Shown in pieces: positions 34,771 through 43,220 of a stretch of DNA of 64,000 nucleotides. This stretch comes from Orrella sp037026685. Lineage in GTDB: Bacteria; Pseudomonadota; Gammaproteobacteria; Burkholderiales; Burkholderiaceae_B. The notes beneath the pieces were generated by a model that was not told where the DNA came from, searched no databases, and saw only the letters and a list, made by a program, of their open reading frames with translations. How positions within the stretch are numbered: the first letter of the stretch is position 1; every line of letters begins with the position of its first letter. The DNA is taken from positions 124,001 through 188,000 of the forward strand of contig NZ_JBANET010000003.1 in the NCBI RefSeq assembly GCF_037026685.1, given 5' to 3'. The position numbers and the translations under genes were made by a program.

Positions 34771-36432
34771 ATGGAATTTCTCATCGCCAACATGGCGCCC
34801 ATCATGTTCGCCACCCTGGTGGTCTTCCTGCTGCTGGGCTTTCCGGTGGCCTTTGCGCTGGCCGCCAACGGCATCCTGTTCGGCCTGATCGGCATGGAGC
34901 TGGGCCTGCTCAATGCGGCCCTGTTCCAGGCGCTGCCGCAGCGGGTGTTCGGCATCATCGCCAACGACACCTTGCTGGCCATCCCCTTCTTTACCTTCAT
35001 GGGCCTGATCCTGGAGCGTTCCGGCATGGCCGAGGACCTGCTCGAGACCATCGGACAGCTCTTTGGCACCGTGCGCGGCGGCCTGGCCATCGCGGTGGTG
35101 TTCGTGGGCGCCATGCTGGCGGCCACCACCGGCGTGGTCTCGGCCTCGGTCATCTCCATGGGCCTGATCTCGCTGCCCATCATGCTGCGCTACGGCTACG
35201 ACCGCCGCTTGGCCACCGGCATCATCGCGGCCTCGGGCACGTTGTCGCAAATCATCCCGCCCTCGCTGGTGCTGATCATCCTGGCCGACCAGCTGGGCCG
35301 CTCCATCGGCGACATGTACCGCGGCGCCATCCTGCCGGGCTTCATCCTGGCCGGCACCTATGTGGCCTACGTGGTGGTGATGTCCTACCTGAAGCCGGGC
35401 TCGGCCCCGGCCCTGCCCGAGTCCGCCCGCGCCTTTCGCGAGCCCAACGGCCGGCGCGGCGACCGCTCTCTGGCGGTGCTGATGGGCATTTCGGCGCTGT
35501 CGGCCTACCTGCTGACCGACCTGATCGAATCGGACGCCGCGCCTGTCGACGAGCAGATCGTGCTCTCGCTGCTCATCTGGGGCCTGACCGCGTTTCTCAT
35601 CGCCGGCGCGAACAAGGTGTTCAAGCTCGGGCTGCTGTCCAAGCTGGCCGAGCGCGTGACCTTCGTGATGATCCCGCCGCTGTTCCTGATCTTCCTGGTG
35701 CTGGGCACCATCTTCATCGGCGTGGCCACGCCCACCGAAGGCGGCGCCATGGGCGCGGTGGGCGCCATCATCATGGCCCTGGCGCGCGGCCGGCTGACCC
35801 TGCCGCTGCTCAGGCAGGCCATGGACACCACCACCAAGCTGTCCACCTTCGTGGTGTTCATCCTGGTCGGCTCCACGGTGTTCGGCCTGACCTTCCGCGG
35901 CGTGAACGGCGATCTGTGGGTCGAGCACCTGCTGGTCGGCCTGCCCGGCGGCGAGATGGGATTCCTGATCGCCGTCAGCGTGCTCACCTTCCTGCTGGCC
36001 TTCTTCCTGGACTTCTTCGAGCTGGCCTTCATCATCGTGCCGCTGCTCGGGCCGGTGGCCGACAAGCTGGGCATCGACCTGATCTGGTTCGGCGTGCTGC
36101 TGGCGGTGAACATGCAGACCTCGTTCATGCACCCGCCCTTCGGCTTCGCGCTGTTCTACCTGCGCTCGGTCGCCCCGAAGAACCGCTATCGCGACAAGAT
36201 CACCGGCCAGACCATCGAACCGGTGACCACGGGGCAGATCTACTGGGGTTCGGTGCCGTTCATCGTCATCCAGCTGGCCATGGTCGCCGCGGTGATGGCC
36301 TTCCCCAGCCTGGTGATGCACTACAAGGGCGATGCCCCGCCCGTCGATGCCAGCCAGATCAAGATCGAGGTCCAGAGCGACTACGGCGGCGGCATCTATG
36401 GAGGCGGGGACGCGGCTGCGGAGTTCAAGTAG
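34771..36432 (+). CDS. TRAP transporter large permease subunit (DctM type, long form)
   Basis: This 553-residue sodium-coupled transport subunit is about 125 residues longer than a standard DctM (about 425). The two inverted-repeat cores are clear: GVVSASVISMGLISLPIMLRYGY in the first half and GVATPTEGGAMGAVGA in the second. The extra length is a central insertion with two added hydrophobic stretches (around residues 225-295) and a hydrophilic C-terminus ending in a glycine-rich GGGIYGGGDAA. This long form is known for the mannitol/chloroaromatic-type TRAP group that includes TakP systems. Confidence 0.9.
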   Translation: MEFLIANMAPIMFATLVVFLLLGFPVAFALAANGILFGLIGMELGLLNAALFQALPQRVFGIIANDTLLAIPFFTFMGLILERSGMAEDLLETIGQLFGTVRGGLAIAVVFVGAMLAATTGVVSASVISMGLISLPIMLRYGYDRRLATGIIAASGTLSQIIPPSLVLIILADQLGRSIGDMYRGAILPGFILAGTYVAYVVVMSYLKPGSAPALPESARAFREPNGRRGDRSLAVLMGISALSAYLLTDLIESDAAPVDEQIVLSLLIWGLTAFLIAGANKVFKLGLLSKLAERVTFVMIPPLFLIFLVLGTIFIGVATPTEGGAMGAVGAIIMALARGRLTLPLLRQAMDTTTKLSTFVVFILVGSTVFGLTFRGVNGDLWVEHLLVGLPGGEMGFLIAVSVLTFLLAFFLDFFELAFIIVPLLGPVADKLGIDLIWFGVLLAVNMQTSFMHPPFGFALFYLRSVAPKNRYRDKITGQTIEPVTTGQIYWGSVPFIVIQLAMVAAVMAFPSLVMHYKGDAPPVDASQIKIEVQSDYGGGIYGGGDAAAEFK

Positions 36433-36503
36433 CGCACGCGGGCAAGCGGGGCCGATCGGCTGGAGCCCGTCCCTGCCGGCCCGCTACCGCCGCAGGCGCC
36501 ACC

Positions 36504-37637
36504 TCACGCCTGGACGGTTTCCCAGTCGGCAATGAGTGCCTGATAGATGGCGGCGCACTGCTCGATCTTGTCCACGGCGCACCATTCGTCGGTCTGGTGC
36601 GCCTGGGACGGTTCGCCAGGCCCGAGGATGAGCGTGGGAGCGCCGCCCAACGCGCCGGCCAGCAATGCGGCATCGCTGAAGTAGCTGGCCGTGCGCACCG
36701 CGAAGGCTTCGCCGGTAATGCGCGAGGCGATCGCTGCGGCCCGCTGCACCCAAGGCGACTGCGGCGACGTCCACACGCTGGGCAGATCGATCGTCGTCTC
36801 CAGCTCCATCTGCTCCTGCATGTGATCGGCGATCTGCTGGCGCACCTGGGCATGATCCATGCCGGGCACCGTCCGGACGTCGATCTCGATGATGGCCCTG
36901 TCGGGCACCGAATTGATGTTCAGCCCGCCGTGGAAGGTTCCGACGTTCAGCGTCGGCGAACCCAGCTCAGGATGCGCCGGCGCATGAAAGCAGAAGCATG
37001 AAAGCCTGGTGGTGGCCCGGGCGGCCTTGTAGACCGCGTTGTCGCCCTTCTGCGGCATCGAGCCGTGCGCGGTAACGCCGCGAGCGGTCCCGCGCAGCCA
37101 CAGCGCGCCTTTGTGGCCCAGGTAAGGGACGTTGGCGGTCGGCTCCCCGACGATCAGCGCGCCCGCGGTGCCCTGCATGCCGGCGGCGATGATGGCCTCG
37201 GCCCCCTGGCAACCGGTTTCCTCCGCGGCGGTGATGAGCAGGGTGAGCTGCTTGCCTTCGCCCAGGCTGTCCGCCTGGGCGACAGCTGCCGCGACCATGG
37301 CGGCCACGCCCCCCTTCATGTCGCTGGCGCCGCGGCCATAGAGCCTGCCTTGGACGACCTCGCCTGCGAACGGCGCATGCGTCCATGCCTGGGCGCCCAG
37401 CGGCACCACATCGATGTGGCCGGTAAAAACCAGCGGGCCGCGCGGACCGGCCCTGCCCTTGGTGGCCACCAGGCTGGCCCGTTCCTTGCCCAGCGGCACC
37501 AGGCGGACGTCAAAGCCCGCTTGCTGCAGGATATCGGCAAGATAACGCGCGCAGGCCAGTTCGTTGCCCGGCGGATTGACCGTGTCGTACTGGATCAGCC
37601 GGCTGGCCAGCGCAACGGCATCGATGTCTTGTTTCAT
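36504..37637 (-). CDS. M20 family metallo-deacylase (ArgE/DapE type)
   Basis: This 377-residue hydrolase has all five di-zinc ligands of the family: H74 and D106 (TGHIDVVP, GRGASDMKGG), E140 with the base E139 (AAEETG), E165 (VGEPT) and the late histidine in AHQTDEW. It resembles N-acetylornithine deacetylase, but its place at the end of a catabolic operon suggests hydrolysis of an N-acyl intermediate. I use the ATG at 37637 with an AGGA box. It is the last of nine genes in the GntR-controlled unit, and contrasts with the metal-site-deficient M20 protein encoded at 40141-41427. Confidence 0.88.
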   Translation of the reverse strand: MKQDIDAVALASRLIQYDTVNPPGNELACARYLADILQQAGFDVRLVPLGKERASLVATKGRAGPRGPLVFTGHIDVVPLGAQAWTHAPFAGEVVQGRLYGRGASDMKGGVAAMVAAAVAQADSLGEGKQLTLLITAAEETGCQGAEAIIAAGMQGTAGALIVGEPTANVPYLGHKGALWLRGTARGVTAHGSMPQKGDNAVYKAARATTRLSCFCFHAPAHPELGSPTLNVGTFHGGLNINSVPDRAIIEIDVRTVPGMDHAQVRQQIADHMQEQMELETTIDLPSVWTSPQSPWVQRAAAIASRITGEAFAVRTASYFSDAALLAGALGGAPTLILGPGEPSQAHQTDEWCAVDKIEQCAAIYQALIADWETVQA

Positions 37638-37659
37638 GTTTTTCCTGCTCGAAACGGGG

Positions 37660-38274
37660 TCAATGCGGCTGCGTCGCAATCATGGCGGGCAGCCGCGAGA
37701 AATCGGCATACCAGGCCGCGCTCTGCGGATGAGCCGCTCTCCAGTCGAATTCGGGATAACGGAAATCCAGGTAGCCCAGCGCGCATGCCAGGCTGATCTC
37801 GCCTATGGAGAAGTCGTCGGCGCGCAGCTGGCGAGCCTGCGACTCGATGCCATGCAGCGCCGCCTCGATCTTTTGCCATTGGCCCTGCGTCCATTGGCGG
37901 CACTGGAGCCCGGCGGGTCTGGCCGTGTGCTCATAGCGAATGAGCAATGCGGCATCGAGTACGCCATCGCCCAGGGCCTGCTGCGTCAAGGCCTGCCAGC
38001 GCGCCGGACCGCACGGCGGATAAAGCCGCGGGCCATGCCGCGCATCCAGGTATTCGCAGATGACGCGGCTGTCGAACAGCGCCGGCCCGTCCGGGCAGTC
38101 CGGCACAGCGACCGGGATCTTTCCCAATGGATTGACCGCGCCCACCACGCCGCTATAGCGGATGGGGCTGGCCGCGACTGCCATGCATGCGATTTCCTCG
38201 AAGGCTTGCAGCACATGGGCGCAGACCAGCACCTTGCGCGAGTACGGAGAAGTCGGCGCGAAATACAATTGCAT
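37660..38274 (-). CDS. Glutathione S-transferase family protein
   Basis: This 204-residue protein has an N-terminal thioredoxin-like domain with SPYSRKV at residues 9-15 (serine-type GST active site) and the NPLGKIPV and DSRVICEYL glutathione-binding segments, followed by an all-helical C-terminal domain. It resembles YibF-like bacterial GSTs. Within a degradation operon, it could isomerise or conjugate a ring-cleavage product. The start at 38274 gives the canonical MQLYFAPTSPYSRK. Confidence 0.87.
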   Translation of the reverse strand: MQLYFAPTSPYSRKVLVCAHVLQAFEEIACMAVAASPIRYSGVVGAVNPLGKIPVAVPDCPDGPALFDSRVICEYLDARHGPRLYPPCGPARWQALTQQALGDGVLDAALLIRYEHTARPAGLQCRQWTQGQWQKIEAALHGIESQARQLRADDFSIGEISLACALGYLDFRYPEFDWRAAHPQSAAWYADFSRLPAMIATQPH

Positions 38275-38306
38275 GATGGCGGCGCGCGGCAGTGCAGGGG
38301 CCTGGC

Positions 38307-38744
38307 TCAGGCGCCAGGCGCCAGGCGCCATCCCAGCTGGCGGTAGACGGCAAGCAGATCGCCCAATACCCAGACCTTGTGGATCAGTCCGTCCTCGAAG
38401 CTGAAGAATCCCACTCCGGCATACTCCACCTGCCTGCCCGTCGCAGGCACTTCGTGAAACGCCCCCATGTGAGTGCCTCGGTATATCTGCCGGGAAATCA
38501 CCTGCGGCCCCTGGCCGTAGCTCAGCGAAACCACTTCCGTATCGAAGTCGGGGAACGTCGCCTGCATCGTGTCCATATAGGACAGGAAGCCGTCGATGCC
38601 CTTTTTTTCAAGGCCTATCGCGCCACGAAAGGACAAGTCCGGATGCAGCAGGCTTGGAGCCAGCTCGCGTGCGTTGTCATTCCACAGGCGCCGGTAGAAG
38701 CGGTCGACCAGGCTGATGTGGCGGCTGGCATCGAGGGTATCCAT
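38307..38744 (-). CDS. SnoaL-like/NTF2-fold protein (ester cyclase type)
   Basis: This 145-residue single-domain protein has the SnoaL-like pattern LVDRFYRRLWNDNARELAPSLL, FLSYMDTMQATFPDFDTEVV and FEVPATGRQVEYAGVGFFSFEDGLI-type strands. Such proteins are cyclases, isomerases or ligand binders. The ATG at 38744 follows GGAG with six-base spacing; a GTG at 38756 is possible. A seven-base tract of A occurs in the coding strand (38602-38608), and the last codons lie in a 7-bp tandem repeat. It is the seventh gene of the operon. Confidence 0.75.
   Translation of the reverse strand: MDTLDASRHISLVDRFYRRLWNDNARELAPSLLHPDLSFRGAIGLEKKGIDGFLSYMDTMQATFPDFDTEVVSLSYGQGPQVISRQIYRGTHMGAFHEVPATGRQVEYAGVGFFSFEDGLIHKVWVLGDLLAVYRQLGWRLAPGA
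38308..38328. repeat. Three tandem copies of a 7-bp unit at the end of the SnoaL-like gene
   Basis: CAGGCGC occurs three times in a row and supplies the C-terminal codons (APGA, stop) of the minus-strand gene. Gain or loss of one unit would shift the frame and alter the last residues. It may be a slippage site; the effect on function is probably small because it lies at the extreme end. Confidence 0.6.
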
Positions 38745-38791
38745 GATGGACTCCACAAGGCAGGCGGGCCGCGCGACAGCGGCCCGCGTGA

Positions 38792-39442
38792 TCAGACGGC
38801 AGCGTCCGGATCGGTGACGCGCAGCAGGAAGTTGTCCACTTGCGGCTCATACGCCCGCCACAACTGCCGGGCCTTCTCGACAGGCTCGTCGGCGTCGTCT
38901 ATGCGCAGGTTGATGTGGGCGAAATCGAAGGGCCCAGCCACCAGCACGGCCACCGAACGGACCGGGTTGATCTCGCCGCCTGCAGCCAACCCGGCCTCCA
39001 AGGCATCGATCAACCGATCGGTGAAAGACGCATCGGGTCGCGCGCCGAAGCCGTCCACCATTGCCTTGGGCAGGGTGCTGGAGACCAGCAGGTTGCCGAT
39101 GGCCACGCACTGCTCGCCTTGGTAGCCGCCATGCTTGGACACGATGCTGCCGCCGTTAAAAAAGGCGGTACGGCCCTGGCGGTCCACGATCGCCAGCTGC
39201 CGCCAGCCGATGACATGACCCTTGGCCACCAATTCGTCCAGCGCCTCCTGGGCGCTGGCGCCCGCCTCGAGCAGCTCGAGCCCGCGCGGACCGAGCCGGG
39301 GATCGGTCCGGTTCTGCGTCAGTACCGCGCCGACGCCGCCCTTGACGAACGGGCAGCGAGCGCCCACGCAAAGACTGGCCGTCGTGATGGCAATACCGAA
39401 TTCGCCCGTTTCCGGGCAACGGGCCGCGATGGAAAAAGTCAT
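38792..39442 (-). CDS. DUF1028 family protein
   Basis: This 216-residue protein matches DUF1028 throughout: MTFSIAARCPETGEFGIAI at the start, GVGAVLTQNRTDPRLGPRGL, RQLAIVDRQGRTAFFNG and the late RIDDADEPVEKARQLW. If the initiator methionine is removed, Thr2 would be N-terminal, as in Ntn-type amidohydrolases; this is a speculation about mechanism. The start has an AGGAG box. Family members often occur beside deacylase and receptor genes of catabolic operons, as here. The function is unknown. Confidence 0.85.
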   Translation of the reverse strand: MTFSIAARCPETGEFGIAITTASLCVGARCPFVKGGVGAVLTQNRTDPRLGPRGLELLEAGASAQEALDELVAKGHVIGWRQLAIVDRQGRTAFFNGGSIVSKHGGYQGEQCVAIGNLLVSSTLPKAMVDGFGARPDASFTDRLIDALEAGLAAGGEINPVRSVAVLVAGPFDFAHINLRIDDADEPVEKARQLWRAYEPQVDNFLLRVTDPDAAV

Positions 39443-39476
39443 GACTGCTCCTGCTGGTAAATGCCGTTGACGTCCC

Positions 39477-40127
39477 CTAGGACTTCATGAAATCGGGACG
39501 CCGGCTGGTTGCCCGCGCATCGATGAAGGCGGCGAATGATTGATCCAGGTGTTCATTGACCAGTCTTTCAGCGGTAGCCTTGTCCTTGGCCTTGACGGCC
39601 TCCAGGATTTCCCTGTGCTGGTCGAAGAACTGCTCGAACTGGTCGGCGTAGGATTCCTGTGCGATCAGAAAATAGGTGCGGCATTCGTGCCAGGTCTGGT
39701 AGAGCCGCTGATTGCGCGCCGCGGCGACCAGGAGCTGGTGAAACTCGCTGTTGTGCTGGGCCCGCGGCTCGACATCCTCGGAAGTCCATATGGCCGACTC
39801 GTTGCAGAGATATTCCAGCTCGGCCACCTGCCCGGGCGTGATCAGGTCGATGGCCTGCTTGACCGCATAGGTTTCCAGCGCCTTCCTGACCCCGAGCAGG
39901 TCCTTGAGCTCGCTGACCACGTCGCGCGTGATCACGCCACCGGTCTGCACCGGGATCACGAGCCGGTCTCGCTTGAGCAGCGACAGCGCCTCCCGGATGG
40001 GAGTGCGGCTGACCTTCAGCTGGGCAGCCAGCGCGGTCTCGATCAATTGCTGCTCCGCCGGAATCTCCCCGGTCAGGATCATGCGCCTCAATCGTTTATA
40101 GACTTGCGTTGCTGCGGAATCGGCCAT
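39477..40127 (-). CDS. GntR family regulator with FCD-type effector domain
   Basis: This 216-residue regulator has a winged helix at residues 5-70 (QLIETALAAQLKVSRTPIRE is the core) and an all-helical FCD ligand-binding domain (ALETYAVKQAI, HNSEFHQLLVAAARNQRL) with conserved histidines for metal. It is encoded inside the operon it probably controls, between the DUF1028 and M20 genes. The operon promoter at about 44278-44307 has two palindromes (TGTATACA and a 20-bp repeat) as likely operators. AGGAG lies eight bases before the ATG. Confidence 0.92.
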   Translation of the reverse strand: MADSAATQVYKRLRRMILTGEIPAEQQLIETALAAQLKVSRTPIREALSLLKRDRLVIPVQTGGVITRDVVSELKDLLGVRKALETYAVKQAIDLITPGQVAELEYLCNESAIWTSEDVEPRAQHNSEFHQLLVAAARNQRLYQTWHECRTYFLIAQESYADQFEQFFDQHREILEAVKAKDKATAERLVNEHLDQSFAAFIDARATSRRPDFMKS

Positions 40128-40140
40128 CTCTACTGCTCCT

Positions 40141-41427
40141 CTACTTGAAGGTACCTTGCGTCAGTTGAGCAGTGGCCATCGCGTAAATCTTTGCTGCCGC
40201 TACGATATCCACGATGGATACACGCTCATCCGGCATGGTATTGTATTTTCCGCCCGGCCCCATCACGACGCCGGTCATGCCCGCTTGGGCCAGGTGCGCG
40301 GCATCCGAACCCAGGAACTTGTAGGGCGCGATGGCGCCGGTTGCCGGCACATGGCCCAGCACATCGGCGGCTGCCTCCTGCAACGCGATCACGGGCGGCG
40401 CATCTTCGCCGACCTTGAAAGGCGGCATGAAGATCCTGTTGTCTTCGAACAATTCAAGCTCTGCCTTCAATCCCGGCGTATCGCGCTCGATGCGATCGAG
40501 CAGTGCCCGGATGTCGGCCATGGCCCCGTCCTGCGTCTGGCCATATCCGAACCGGCCGGCGCACTTGAGCGTGCAGACATCGGCCAGCTGCTGCGGACGC
40601 CACTCGAAGTACTCGGCCGTCATGCCGCCGCGGATGACGCCGATGTTGATGCGGCTCAGGTCCTGCGACTCCTGCGTGGGTGCGCCCGAGAACTTCAGCT
40701 CACGCAGCTGCGCCGCGATCTTCATGGCGCCGGCTATCGCGTCGACGCCCTCCTCCATCTTGGACAGGTGTCGTGTCTTGCCATGGACGTGGATACGGAA
40801 GACAAAGCTGGCGGCATGGCAAGTGAGCAGGCACAAATCGGTGGGCTCGCCCACGATGAAGTAGTCGGTCCTGATGCCCGTTTCGATCAGCTTGCAGGTG
40901 CCCACGCCGCCTTGCAGCTCCCCGACGACATAGGCCAGCACGATATCGCCCTTGGGCTGGTAGCCGCACGCCTTCAAGGCCTCCATGGCGTGCAGGAAAC
41001 TGCCATTGGCCGCTTTCATGTTGGATACGCCGATGCCGAATATGTGGCCGTCTTCGACCACGCCGCCCAGCGGATCCTTGGTCCAGCCCATGCCGGCCGG
41101 GTTGGTATCCATATGGCCGTTGAACATGAGCGACTTGCCGCCGCCCGAACCAGGCCATCTTCCCACTACGTTGTATCGATTGGGCGAGACCTCCTGGCGC
41201 TCGACCTGCAGGCCCAGGTCGGCCAGCCTGGCCTGCATGTAGTCGGCAATCTGCCGCTCGTCGCCGCTATAGCTCTTGATGCGCGCCGATTCGCTGATGA
41301 GCTGGACCACGCGCTGCTCGTCCACGGCGGCGGCTACGCGCGCCAGGCCTGCGGCGCTGTCCATGCGGCTGGCTTGCCCCGTACGGGCCGGCGTGCGTTC
41401 GCCTTCGGCATGCAGGGGGGCGCTCAT
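40141..41427 (-). CDS. M20-family protein lacking the second metal site
   Basis: This 428-residue protein has the ArgE/DapE fold but an altered active centre. H105 (FNGHMD), the base-equivalent E170 and E194 (VGEPT) remain. The bridging aspartate is N136 (GVSNMK), the second glutamate of the EE pair is L171 (GELQG), and the late histidine is replaced (NTMPDE). One zinc site may survive; the other cannot. The dimer-domain histidine H220 is kept. It overlaps the monooxygenase gene by 4 bp (ATGA). It may be a non-hydrolytic binder, a one-metal hydrolase, or an enzyme with new chemistry. Confidence 0.82.
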   Translation of the reverse strand: MSAPLHAEGERTPARTGQASRMDSAAGLARVAAAVDEQRVVQLISESARIKSYSGDERQIADYMQARLADLGLQVERQEVSPNRYNVVGRWPGSGGGKSLMFNGHMDTNPAGMGWTKDPLGGVVEDGHIFGIGVSNMKAANGSFLHAMEALKACGYQPKGDIVLAYVVGELQGGVGTCKLIETGIRTDYFIVGEPTDLCLLTCHAASFVFRIHVHGKTRHLSKMEEGVDAIAGAMKIAAQLRELKFSGAPTQESQDLSRINIGVIRGGMTAEYFEWRPQQLADVCTLKCAGRFGYGQTQDGAMADIRALLDRIERDTPGLKAELELFEDNRIFMPPFKVGEDAPPVIALQEAAADVLGHVPATGAIAPYKFLGSDAAHLAQAGMTGVVMGPGGKYNTMPDERVSIVDIVAAAKIYAMATAQLTQGTFK

Positions 41428-42620
41428 CGGCCGGCTCCTGCGGCCGCCGGCTTGCCTGCCAGCTTGCGGTCATAGCGGGTCTTGGAATGGAACGGCCGGC
41501 CAAAGGCCGCATCGGCAAGCATGAACAGGTTCGACTCGCTACGGAAATGCAGCGTGAACGTGCGGATATCCCGATACAGGCGGTCCAGCTGGTAGCTTCT
41601 ATGCGTGGCTCGCGAACCAAGGATGTCGAACGATTTATGGGCTGCCCAGTTGGCCGCTTCCTTGGCCAGGTGCATGGCGCGCATCGACAGGATCTCGGCC
41701 TGGTCGTAGTCGCCGCGCTCCCACAGGCCCGCGGCTTCATAGACGAGCGCGCGCGCGCCGCTGATCCGGCATCCCGCTTCGGCCAGGAACAGCTGGACCA
41801 CCGGATTGGCGTCCAGGCCGCCGTATTTGGACGCGTAAGCCAGCACCAGGTCGTAGACGCTTTGCGCCTGCCCCACGTGGTTGGCGGCATAGCCGAGACT
41901 GAAGGTGCGAGGATCCTTGGCAACCCAGTCTCCCGGCTCGCCGACCAGGTCCTGGGGCGCCACGGCGACTTCGTGCAGCTTGAGCGCCCAGCTTACCGTC
42001 GGCCGCATGCCCATGGTGTCCCAGTTGTCGATCAGCTCGATCCCGTCTCGGTCGCTGGGCAGGGCCACCAGGACCATGCCCTCGCGCGTGGTCGCGGCAC
42101 CGGGCAAGGTGGCCCAGATCAGCAGGATTCTTGCAACGGGCGCCAGGGTGGCAAAGCCCTTGAAGCCGGACAGGCGGTATGTGCCGTCCTGCTGCCCGAC
42201 CAATACGGTGTCGTAGCCATGCGGCGCGTCGGCCCGAAGGCTGGCCTCCGAACCCACCGAGGCAAACAGGGCGCCCTCCTGTACGACCATGTCCATGTAC
42301 TGCTTGATGTCCTTGCCCAGCCGGGCCACCATGCCCACCGCATGGCAATGCACCTGCAGCATCTGCGCGGTGACCGAACAGTTGCGCGCAATCGTCTCGA
42401 GCACCTTGTAGAACACGCCGTATGCCTGGCCGGTCCACAGCCCGTGGCCGCCGAACGCCTTGGGCACGGTCAGGCTGAGCAGATTGGCTGCCTTGAGCGC
42501 CTCGAAGTTCTCCTTCGGAAAAGACGCGTCGGCATCGTGCTCGGCCGTCACGCGGGAGAAGTTCTTGGAGACTTCGTCGGCCAGCGCTATGAGCCGCTCG
42601 TGCTCTGCGGGAAATTGCAT
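41424..42620 (-). CDS. Acyl-CoA-dehydrogenase-fold flavin monooxygenase
   Basis: This 398-residue protein has the acyl-CoA dehydrogenase fold, with an N-terminal helical domain (FGGHGLWTGQAYGVFYKVLE), a central beta domain (YRLSGFKGFATLAPVARI) and a C-terminal helical domain. The flavin reductase gene next to it indicates a two-component monooxygenase of the DszC/SfnC kind, using reduced flavin and oxygen rather than dehydrogenating a CoA ester. The start at 42620 has an AAGGAA box. It likely does the first oxidative attack in this operon. The substrate is unknown. Confidence 0.83.
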   Translation of the reverse strand: MQFPAEHERLIALADEVSKNFSRVTAEHDADASFPKENFEALKAANLLSLTVPKAFGGHGLWTGQAYGVFYKVLETIARNCSVTAQMLQVHCHAVGMVARLGKDIKQYMDMVVQEGALFASVGSEASLRADAPHGYDTVLVGQQDGTYRLSGFKGFATLAPVARILLIWATLPGAATTREGMVLVALPSDRDGIELIDNWDTMGMRPTVSWALKLHEVAVAPQDLVGEPGDWVAKDPRTFSLGYAANHVGQAQSVYDLVLAYASKYGGLDANPVVQLFLAEAGCRISGARALVYEAAGLWERGDYDQAEILSMRAMHLAKEAANWAAHKSFDILGSRATHRSYQLDRLYRDIRTFTLHFRSESNLFMLADAAFGRPFHSKTRYDRKLAGKPAAAGAGR

Positions 42621-42663
42621 GCGGATTCCTTGATATCGGGGGATGGAAACAGGCACAAGGGCC

Positions 42664-43176
42664 TCAGGTTGTCATGACGGCGGTGGCGTAGCTGCGCTGG
42701 ACATAAAGCAGCGGCATGCCGCTGCCGTAGTGCAGGTCATGCACCGCGCCGAGGAACATGTAATGCGTGCCGACCTGCTGGGTCCAGACCACATCGCAAT
42801 CGAAGGCAACCAGCGCATCTGCAAGTCGCGGGCATCCGGACACGCAGCGGGTCCATTCGCCCATCAGGAATTTGTCCGCGCCCGCAGGACCGCCTCGGCC
42901 GGCGAAGCAGTCGGACACGTGCCTCTGGTCCTCGCGCAGCACATTCACGCAGAACCTTCCGTTCTCCAGAATGCGCTTGCTGCTGTGCGTGTTCTCGTTG
43001 ACACATATCAACAGCGTAGGCTGCTCGGTGTCGGCCGACACCGACACCATTGCAGAGAGCGTCAACCCTGCCCGTCCGGCGACGCCGTCGGTGGTGACGA
43101 CATTGACCGTGCTGGCCGCCCGGCTCATTGCGGCAAGAAACGACTGCTTGAGCGAACCGGCTTGGACTTGTGACAT
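42664..43176 (-). CDS. Flavin reductase (two-component monooxygenase partner)
   Basis: This 170-residue protein is of the short-chain NAD(P)H:flavin oxidoreductase family (HpaC-like). It shows TVNVVTTDGVAGRAGLTLSAMVSVSADTEQPTLL-type strands that bind flavin, then GRFCVNVLREDQRHVSDCFAG. It should supply free reduced FMN or FAD to the monooxygenase encoded 43 bp downstream. The start at 43176 has AGAGG and gives a compact standard-length protein; an open extension to 43260 lacks family similarity. Confidence 0.9.
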   Translation of the reverse strand: MSQVQAGSLKQSFLAAMSRAASTVNVVTTDGVAGRAGLTLSAMVSVSADTEQPTLLICVNENTHSSKRILENGRFCVNVLREDQRHVSDCFAGRGGPAGADKFLMGEWTRCVSGCPRLADALVAFDCDVVWTQQVGTHYMFLGAVHDLHYGSGMPLLYVQRSYATAVMTT

Positions 43177-43220
43177 GGCAGCCTCTTGAACATCCTGCAA
43201 TGGTGCGGTTAAGGAAAGCA

